NCBI GenBank assembly: GCA_033239125.1
Contig: BSWB01000005.1
Span: 20,575,447 to 20,639,446, forward strand
DNA: 64,000 nucleotides
Direction: 5' to 3'
Source: Fagopyrum homotropicum
Taxonomy: Eukaryota > Streptophyta > Magnoliopsida > Caryophyllales > Polygonaceae
Both the position numbers and the translations under genes were made by a program. Positions 56,700-64,000 of the stretch are shown here, piece after piece; positions within the stretch are counted from its first letter, which is position 1, and each line of letters opens with the position of its first letter. The notes under the pieces were generated by a model, which was given only the letters and a program-made list of their open reading frames with translations, was not told where the DNA came from and searched no databases.

Positions 56700-57547
56700 T
56701 TCATTCCAAATTCTATTCCGCAAAAAATTAGCCTTCTCTCTTGCGCCCTTCCGTTCGACATCTTCGACTATGGTTGACCAGACTTCGGTTCAGTTCACTG
56801 AATTGATCCAAAGCCGCAAAAAATTATTCATCTATAAACCGAAACAACAAAACCATCAAAAAATTATATTGAACAATTTAACCCTAGAACAAAACCATCA
56901 AAAATTATATTGAACAATTATATTGAACAATTTAACCCTCTTGCGCCCCTCCCTTTACCTTTCCCGATTGCCTTCCTAATCCTAACCCTAGCCTATCCCT
57001 TCTCTATTTCTTCTTCTCTAATTTCTCCCCTGTCCGGAGCTTCTTCATATCCCTTCCCTGATCGAGTTCTTCATCAATCGTCCGGGAAATCCAACTCTCC
57101 GCCCTAACCTACCCTAGACCGAGTCGTCTTCTTCAGCCCCTGTCTAGAGTCCGGTGACGACGCCCGAGGAGCAGCACTTTGTCGCCATGGGATCTTCAGC
57201 TACCAGTTCCGACGCTAGGAACACAGGTCGTGTTCGGGTCTTCGCCGCCATTCCGGCGCAGGAGCCTCGTCCGCCGCCGCGGTTGCTGTTGTCGTCGACT
57301 TGTGCCTTCTCCACACATATCTAGATTCCGGCGACGCCCTTTCTCTCATGAGACACCAGCAAGCTTTATTCCCCTCTCTTCTACAGATCCGAATTCGATT
57401 TTGCTATTGGGTGAGGTTTTCAAATCAGCGTCAATTTGTCTGTTTCAGAAGAGATTGTGTCGGTAACAATTCGATTTTCACTGTATTTTGGTCAATTACG
57501 ATTAACTTGTCGTCAATTTTCACGTGGAAGAAGAAGAAGAATCGAAG
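56700..57547 (+). other. Captured gene leader region inside the CACTA element
   Basis: Pyrimidine-rich DNA (CTTCTTCTCT, CCCTAGCC words) with a G+C-rich stretch at about 57120-57300, ahead of the sulfiredoxin start at 57548. It looks like the 5' leader or promoter of a plant gene. Frames in it (57179-57466, 57300-57677) have no recognisable domain, except that the end of the second overlaps sulfiredoxin exon 1. Confidence 0.4.
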
Positions 57548-58163
57548 ATGGCAAGTTTTTTACCTCGTTAGACCCCCTATTGGTTTCAGGAATTTCACAA
57601 TATCAACTTCATCTAATGGTAATCCTCTTTTTTGTATAAAAGCTGTTAATACATCTGTGTATATAATCTTTGGATGATGTCTTCTCAATTCATTCAGGGA
57701 GTTCATTACCTTCACAATCGAAGGGGCCAGTGATCAAGGAGATCCTTGTGGGTCAGATTTGAAGGCCTTTGTTGCGAACGAGATCTAATGATCAACAGAA
57801 AGTGCAACAACTCATGGATAGTATCAATGAAATTGGCCTGCAAGTACCAGTATGATTCACATTTCTCCTCAGTAAACTTCAGTATATGTAGAACAAGTTG
57901 GGATTTGAGTAACTTTCACCAATGGTTGTGTGAATGTTTGCAGGTTGATGTTCTTGAGGTTGACGGAGTTTACTATGGTAATAATTCGATTTCCAATTAC
58001 AAAACCTTTGCAATGAAGAAAAATAATATACTGAATGAAGTTGTGGTAAGCCTTGATCATTTCTGTATAGGGTTCTCAGGTTGTCATCGCTATGAAGCTC
58101 ATCAACAGCTAGGCCTTCCAACAATTCTTTGCAAGATCCGAAAGGCTACAAAGGAGACCTTAA
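57548..58163 (+). pseudogene. SRX: Captured sulfiredoxin gene copy, introns kept
   Basis: Four exon pieces with GT...AG introns: 57548-57618, 57698-57849, 57944-57977 and 58071-58163. Exon 1 reads MASFLPR, then after a one-base shift RPPIGFRNFTISTSSNG, like the start of plant sulfiredoxin. Exon 2 has KGPVIKEIL, an in-frame TGA where the family has Arg, then RPLLRTRSNDQQKVQQLMDS and INEIGLQVP. Exons 3 and 4 join as VDVLEVDGVYYGFSGCHRYE and AHQQLGLPTILCKIRKATKE, with the catalytic Cys in SGCHR. Sulfiredoxin uses ATP to repair over-oxidised 2-Cys peroxiredoxin in chloroplast and mitochondria. The frameshift and stop make this copy unlikely to act. A short last exon could begin at 58904 after CAG, but that is uncertain. 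Confidence 0.9.
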
Positions 58164-59869
58164 GGTTAATGATTTGCTGCGGTTTAAACTAACTAGTTCC
58201 CTATTTTTCTTTTGATCTAAAGAGTAGAATCTTATGTTTACATTTTATAACAATGCATTTCGGTACTAGATGCTTATTGAGAAAAGAAATAGATATAAGT
58301 CTTATCGTGTTATGATTCTAACCAATTATCATGTTAGTGCTATATATATTCTTCAACAAGACTGCAAACTTGACCTGTCTAATTTGCGACCACTAAAGAG
58401 AAACTGACCTTTGAATTTTTTGATATATTATGTTGAAAGTTTTAGCAAAAAGTTAATAAAATTACCAACATCCGATAACTGCGTAAGAGGTGCTCAACTT
58501 TGAGAAGCTATGGCAAAATTACATCTTGTTTTTTTTCTTCTAAAAATTGACTCACTAATGAAAAGTCCAAGGCATTATTCCATGCTCAAAATATATCTAT
58601 TTTACAAAGTGCTCATTAAAAATAATAAAATAGTATTTGACGTTTTTGTGTATAAAGATGCCTTATAATGGTGTACCTCGAGAGTGTTGGTATGTTTAAT
58701 TTTCAAGTGAAAATCTGCATGAAAGATGAGGATCATGTCTTGAAATGAAACTAGACTGCAAACTTAGCTTAGCAGAGATGTGGTTATTGGACAACTTTTT
58801 AAGCTTGAAAACCATATCAACTAACAAGATCCAGATTATTCTCTGCTTACATTAGTTTACTATTAAAATCTAATTCCTTTTTTTTTCAATATATGATAAG
58901 CAGGTATGTAACTAGAATGGAGATGCCCGATACCATATTCTTCCTTTATTTAAAGCTGCTTTTCCTGTTGTGACTACTTACAAATGAGGCCAGAAAGCTT
59001 GAGGATACCAACATACCAGGTAAGAGATTTGTTAGTAATTAGTATGATATTAATCCTCCTTATTTACTTTAATTTGATGATAACTAAAGTTCTAAAAAGG
59101 GGAATATTGCTTAATGTCAAAACTTTATTTCTATGAAAGAAAGATGAAAACCATGAAAATGATATCTAACTGTTTACAACATGTTGGATGCTAGACTTTT
59201 GAATAATACAATGTCACTAAGAAATATCAAAGGAAGTAATTCTGAGCATGTACATATATACTAAATTTCAGTTTTAGTGAACTTCACTAACCACTATGCT
59301 ATTTCACAAAATAAGAGTGCTGATAATGAACAAAGAATATTACAATGATCTGTAGTAATTTGTTATTCTTATGCTTTGGTAGCCCACATATTAAAGATGC
59401 GAAGTGTATGTTCTAATGAGTTTCATGAATGGTTAGAGCTGTCAAAATTTATCGACCTTATGAGAGTTTTGATTCACATAAGTGATTGTGTAATTAATGG
59501 TCATGGCTTAAGGAATTTTTTTCCTGTAATACTCCTTGGATCTTATAGTTTCCGGTTCTTAAACTTTCAACAAGTCCAAATGAGAGGTTTGTCAAAGATA
59601 GTTGATGAAAGGAAGACCGGAACGGTGGTTGGTATTCCTCATGATGGGAAGTCTGCTATGACCAATGTTGTGCATCAAAGTTGTATTTTGAAATTGTGAA
59701 CTTCTTTACTCTTCGAATTTTGTTAATTTTAATGTTTTGAATATTAAATATTCTTTCTTTTAATGATATATATTCTTTCTTGGTTTATTGAAATTGTTGG
59801 TGCAACTTGACGTAGTCATTTAGATGTTTTAAAATAATACAGTTGTGGTAGAATTTTCCCACCAAATTT
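58164..59869 (+). other. CACTA interior downstream of sulfiredoxin
   Basis: A+T-rich DNA that probably includes the last intron and 3' flank of the captured gene. A 107-codon frame at 59376-59699 (with HISDCVINGHGLRNFF and GTVVGIPHDGKSAMTNVV) has a natural-looking composition, but I cannot assign it. It may be a second captured fragment or chance. Confidence 0.35.
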
Positions 59870-60293
59870 ACAATATATGCGACGTATGTGACGGATGTTA
59901 CCGTTGTCAAAGATCAATATATTTAAAATATTTTAACAATTTACGATGGCTTTTTACCAATGCTCATAATCTAAATTTCCGACCAAATTTACAATTTGTG
60001 ACGGCTATTGCCGTCGCCTAAACTCAAATTTCGCACCAAAATTTACAGTTTGCGACATATGACGGCGACGGCTATAGCCGACGCGATAATTTGGCGACGG
60101 TAAAAACCCGTCGCCAACATCCGACGCGAAAATTTAGCGACGGCAATAGGCCGTCGCAAAAATTTTCGCGTCGCCTGTTCTGGCTACGCTCCGTTTTGCC
60201 GTCGCCAAGCCGTCGCCGTTGATAGTTAGCGACGGCAAATAGCATTTTTGCCGTCGCCAACATCCGTGGCTAATTGAATTATTTTTTGTAGTG
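59870..60293. repeat. Right subterminal repeat block of the CACTA element
   Basis: More than ten GGCGACGG or CCGTCGCC words in both orientations, ending with the inverted terminus TTTTTTGTAGTG. It is denser and longer than the left block. Confidence 0.88.
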
Positions 60294-60582
60294 TATCTTA
60301 AACTAAAAACAAATTATTAACCAAGGGTTTGTAATCTCCACAAAGGAGTAGACAAAACCCAATCAAGAGTTTGTAATCTCCGAAAAGGAGTAGACAAAAC
60401 TCTAATAGAAGTTATGTTCAATTGCACGTCTTATAAACTGGTTGTTATATGTTAAAACCATTGACTTAGATAATGTAATGAGTCATTCATAAATGAATTT
60501 TCCTTCTAAGTGTATTCTCCCCTACACCGGGAATATCCATATACCTTAGTGGGATAAAATGTTACACGTTACAAAGACTAAG
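60294..60582 (-). other. Copia-side flank with a 42-bp tandem duplication
   Basis: Continuation of the DNA into which the CACTA element inserted. Two 42-bp units (60319-60360 and 60361-60402), both containing TTTGTAATCTCC and AAGGAGTAGACAAAAC, stand head to tail with few differences. No gene is present. It ends with CTAAG (60578-60582), the likely left duplication of the Athila element to the right. Confidence 0.55.
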
Positions 60583-62248
60583 TGTTAGCATGAAATATTG
60601 TGATATTTTAGGCACGTTTTCTAGATGTTTTTCATCCATTATAGTGTTCCTTGATAAGGCATTGAAGCAATTGTTAGCTAGTTTATCTATATTGTCGATA
60701 TAGAGGTCTACATAAGCTTTGTGTTGATTGTAGGAGAATAAGAGATAAAACCGAACAAATTAAGAGAGTATGGAGATGAATTGAGCACATCCAAGGATTG
60801 AGGACACACCAAGGAAGCCAAGGGAGATGCTAGGAGGAGGAATGGCACGACACAAAGGAAACTACGAGCAATCTACGCTTCCAGGCTCTAAAATACGGTC
60901 GTAGAGAAGTCCACGCCCAAAACCACGGCCGTGGAACTTGGCAACATGAACGTAGAGCATTCCAGAGAGTTACACGGTATAAAGTACGGTCGTGGAAGTT
61001 GTGAAGAACCGTAACCCACTTCCACGCTCTAAACCACGGCCGTGGAACTCCATGAAACCGTGATTTAGGCAATCTTTTGACGAATAAAATATGGACACAT
61101 TGTTTACGCATATGGGCCGGACGGTTATTCTATCCTTCCTTATAAAAGGACTGAAGGAGGGAGAATTCGGGACCTTCGCTTACGCTCGCTTACAGATGCC
61201 TAGGGTTTCATTGGACGTGCGGAGAATTGCATTCTTGCAACGGAGATTTACGAAGGCTTGAAGATTTGGAAGTTGCGCTTTTGTTCCTATGTTTGATTAG
61301 AAGACGGATTGACATCCCGCTCTTCGTTCTTATCAAGGATTGATTTTGGTTTGTGTTATTCCAAATTTGTTACATTATTACCCTTGTTTGTGGATTTGAG
61401 ATTGATTTGAAGTTTATTGAAGGTTTTCGAAGGTTTTCATCTTTCATTCTTCTTAATCTTGAAGTTGATATCATAATGACTGTTGTTGGCTAAAACCCTT
61501 TAGCAATTCTAAGGTGAAGGGTTGATAGTTGTGGCTTAGATGATGATAGATCGATCGTAAACAGATTGGACCCTGAGAGTTAGAGAGAATTCGCCGACGC
61601 CCCAAACCACGGTCTGTTCTTGAGGTTCCACGGCTGTGGAACTCAAGATCTGCCCGTAATTTGTGTTCGTTTACGAACCTTGCTTTTACTTTGATCCAAA
61701 GTTAAAGATTTGCTTTAACTTAGTCTTGGCTTGCCTTTTCTAGGTAGTAGTGAAGCCTCAACAACCTCTACTTCGATTTCGAGTGTCACAACCTTAATCG
61801 GTTTAGTTAGTCTTGATCCTTGGGTTACAAGTTTGGGTATTTGATATTAATTCTTGTCTTTAGATCCTTTCTATACTGAAGCCTCAACAACCTTTATAGA
61901 GAGTGTCTTTAGATAAGTCATATAAAGCCTTGGAACTTCACCGTACATTGCTTTACCTTAGTATACCTTTGCAACTCTTAACTCTGTCCTTAGTTCTTTA
62001 GTATATCTTGAATCGATTGCCACAATTAGATACCTGGATCTTTAGGGTTGTTGTTTTCCCTAATATTTGCAAAGCTCATACATTTACTTGCTTGACAATC
62101 TTATAATTGGATTTAACCCCCCAAATCCTTGTGTTCAATACTCTGGAATTCTTGCTTAACTACGTCGATCCGTACACTGCGGGTTCGCTTGCTTGATTCT
62201 AGTTTTATAAATTTAAGACTTATTTGCACGCACGCTAAGTGGCGAACA
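60583..62248 (+). repeat. Athila/Tat-type 5' LTR (LTR B)
   Basis: It begins TGTTAGCATGAAATATT and ends GTGGCGAACA, 1666 bp. CCACGGCCGTGG is at 60923-60934 and 61034-61045, with a one-mismatch copy at 61628-61639. The CCGTACACTGCGGGTTCGC block is at about 62171. In place of the CCGGTGA repeats of LTR A and C it has GAAGCCTCAACAACCT at about 61753 and 61880. Confidence 0.88.
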
Positions 62249-62254
62249 AGTTTT

Positions 62255-62272
62255 TGGCGCCGTTTCCGGGAA
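62255..62272 (+). other. Primer binding site, tRNA-Asp type
   Basis: TGGCGCCGTTTCCGGGAA starts six bases after the LTR end. A TGGCGCCG start is typical of Athila/Tat elements primed by tRNA-Asp. Confidence 0.88.
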
Positions 62273-62347
62273 TTTGGTCTAGGCCGAATTCGGTTACCGG
62301 TTGTCAAGCTTGGGAGCTTAGCTCTTGTTATTTGATATCTTTTGTGA

Positions 62348-64000
62348 GTGATATTGGCAGGTTACTTTAGGTTTATGGGCATGTCTAGGAACAACGAGGA
62401 CCTCTTACCTCTTGATCAAGAACTTGAGAAGACTTTGAGGAAGAAGCTCAAAGAAAGAAAGATGGCTGAAGAAAGTGAACGATATTACCAAACGGAGTTA
62501 GCGGAGTCCGAAGCTCAACTTAGATGGAGCGAGAAGACTCGCAAGGAGGAATCGGAGCGTCATCAATCGAAAGTTGATGATCTAACAGATATGATATTTC
62601 AAATAAGGTTGGAATTGAGCGACCTTAAGAAGAAGAAGAGCAGGAAATCGTCAAGATTGGTTAGAACCAATTCTTCCGACGAGGATAGCGACTCTTCCAT
62701 GCCACCATTAGAGGACATTGATCCGACGATCAATTTGAACCCATTTGCTCCAAGACCGGCTGCCAATCGTCATGTTCCAGCTGGTGATGCGAGAGTTGCT
62801 CGTATAGATGGAGAGCAAAGAACTCTTGGCCAAAGAATGGATCCAATTCAGCAACCATGCCGTTTAGGTGTGAACTTTGATACTGATGATATGCAAGGGT
62901 TTAGCTTCAACCCACAAGTTATTACCATCGTTCGCCAAAATCAGTTTGGAGGAACGAGTGTTGAATCTCCACATCAATATTTACAGAATTTCGAGATCAT
63001 GATGGAGACAATGAAGCCAAAGAATGGAACCACTAACAACTACAAGATCAAGCCATTCTTCTTCTCTTTGAAAGGGAAAGCTTTATCTTGGTATCAAGCT
63101 CTTCCAAATGGAAGACTTAACACATGGGAGGATCTTTCTGCGGAATTCCTTACCAAATTCTTTTCGCCATCCAAGACGGCGGAGTTGAGAGGTAAGATTA
63201 ATGCATTTTCTATGAGATCTAACGAAAGTTTGTTTCAATCTTGGGAAAGATTTCAGGACTTATTATTGGATTGCCCACATCATGGCATTTCCAAACTGGG
63301 TTTATTAGATATACTATAAGGGGCTGGATGTGGAAACACAATTCAAGCACCAATCCCTTTCATGTGGTACATTCATGGACATGAGGGAAGATGACGCTTG
63401 GGACTTCATTGAGAAGCAAGCCCGAGTCATAGAAAAGTATTCTCACCGGAAAGTAGAAGCAAGTCAAGTGGAGCAAGGAGCAAAGTTATCACAAGCTGCT
63501 CAAACTCAAATCTTTTCTCTCAATACTGAGATTAAAGAGTTGAAGGAAGCCATTAAAACCAACTTTCCAAAGCAAAAGGGGCAAGATGTGGGTTATTTGG
63601 GAAACAACAATAACCACAATGGGAATGAGAATACAAACCGCAACAACCGGAAAAACAACCGGAACAATTGGAACAACAACAACAACAACCGGAATATCAG
63701 TTAGAACAACAATATGGGTTCAAAAAACAACAATTGGCAGTCCAACCAATAACACAATTCCGGTAATTCTTATCCCAATTCAGGAAATTCACTAACTCCA
63801 CCTTCTTCTTCTTCTTCCATTCCCTTGAAAAGTCAGGAACAAGCATCTAATAGAGGAAGCACTTCGGGGAAAGAGAAGTCCGATCCCATGTTGGAAACAA
63901 TCTTGGGAAAGCTTCAAGGATTGGAGAGTCACATCATTAAGGTCGATGATCACATCACTAAGGTTGATAAAGCCCAAAAGGTTTTAGAAAACCAAATGTT
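62348..64000 (+). pseudogene. Athila/Tat-type gag, frameshifted, incomplete at right edge
   Basis: The first frame is open from ATG 62348 to 63319; a start at 62375 or 62381 is equally possible. A charged coiled-coil stretch (about residues 20-110) is followed by the capsid-type retrotransposon gag domain: FGGTSVESPHQYLQNFE, FFFSLKGKALSWYQALP, TWEDLSAEFLTKFF and SWERFQDLLLDCPHHGIS. Near 63290 an extra base breaks the frame. The remainder (KGLDVETQF, SCGTFMDMREDDAWDFIE) continues one frame over at 63320-63704, with an Asn-rich tail (about 63600-63700), a stop, then another frame to the window end (LKSQEQASNRGSTSG, MLETILGKLQGLESHI). Gag forms the particle that packages element RNA. The breaks suggest this copy is inactive. 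Confidence 0.9.

Larger units (their letters stand above)
56387..60293. mobile_element. Non-autonomous CACTA transposon carrying host gene DNA
   Basis: 3907 bp with inverted ends: both begin CACTACAAAAAATAATTCAA and go on TTAGCCACG, then after three different bases GTTGGCGACGGCAA. The three-base duplication TAT is at 56384-56386 and 60294-60296. Both subterminal regions (to about 56645, and from about 59870) are packed with GGCGACGGC or GCCGTCGCC words in both orientations, the usual transposase-binding layout of En/Spm elements. No transposase is seen. The interior holds a sulfiredoxin gene copy with introns. It inserted into the leader of a copia remnant. Confidence 0.93.
60583..64000 (+). 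mobile_element. Athila/Tat-like element, 5' part, runs off the window
   Basis: A 5' LTR (60583-62248), a tRNA-Asp-type primer site (62255-62272) and a gag gene (62348 on) in the right order. Pol and the 3' LTR lie beyond 64000. CTAAG at 60578-60582 should recur after its 3' LTR. Confidence 0.9.

Noticed and set aside
57869..58124. Minus-strand frames opposite the sulfiredoxin exons
   Set aside because: They are shadows of the exon sequence; the + strand shows the recognised protein and the splice sites.

Overview
The window looks like intergenic chromatin from a large, repeat-rich plant genome, most likely a eudicot. The evidence is nested Ty3/gypsy and Ty1/copia LTR retrotransposons with plant-type primer binding sites, L1-type LINEs, Helitrons, a CACTA transposon, a class III peroxidase gene with plant intron positions, and a captured plant sulfiredoxin. 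No prokaryotic gene, rRNA or tRNA gene is visible. I cannot name the species.

Layout. (1) 1-32686 is an Athila/Tat-like Ty3/gypsy element on the + strand whose left end lies outside the window. It has an RT/RNase H remnant, a deleted integrase, a TATA-like promoter and a 3' ORF, and ends in an LTR at 30965-32686. Its 3' ORF is split by a 24.9-kb tandem array of a Tekay/Del-like retrotransposon on the - strand: four LTRs of exactly 2834 bp alternating with three ~4.5-kb internal regions (1538-26440), with a single ACCAG duplication at the outer edges. A solo LTR of a second Tekay-like family (28272-30418, TSD TGATG) sits downstream. The Athila element itself lies inside an LTR of that second family (remnant 32687-33124), so the nesting is at least three levels deep. 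(2) 33125-38238 holds a short coding-like remnant and then a concatemer of Helitron 5' ends carrying 25-bp minisatellite arrays, with one LINE fragment inside. (3) 38244-40063 is a solo Athila-type LTR (- strand, TSD ATTTG), followed by a degenerate L1 3' end. (4) 42007-50065 is a full-length but decayed Tekay-like element (TSD TTAAT) with a visible but broken gag and pol. (5) 51171-52310 is the only reasonably intact host gene, a class III peroxidase on the - strand. It has four exons and clean splice sites but lacks about the last 90 residues. (6) 52796-55110 is a 21-bp minisatellite and an L1 remnant, fused to a Ty1/copia gag/protease remnant on the - strand (55100-56234). (7) 56387-60293 is a CACTA element (TSD TAT) carrying a genomic copy, introns included, of a sulfiredoxin gene. 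(8) 60583-64000 is the 5' LTR, tRNA-Asp-type primer site and frameshifted gag of another Athila/Tat element that runs off the right edge.

Nothing here forms a working pathway. The interest lies in how the mobile elements are built: the tandem LTR-element array with shared LTRs, the Helitron concatemer, the Pack-type CACTA with sulfiredoxin, and element-specific palindromes that recur at matching offsets in three diverged Athila-type LTRs and in internal non-coding DNA of one element. Every element call rests on reading the sequence by eye. Terminal dinucleotides, target-site duplications and primer sites were read directly; family names rest on protein motifs.
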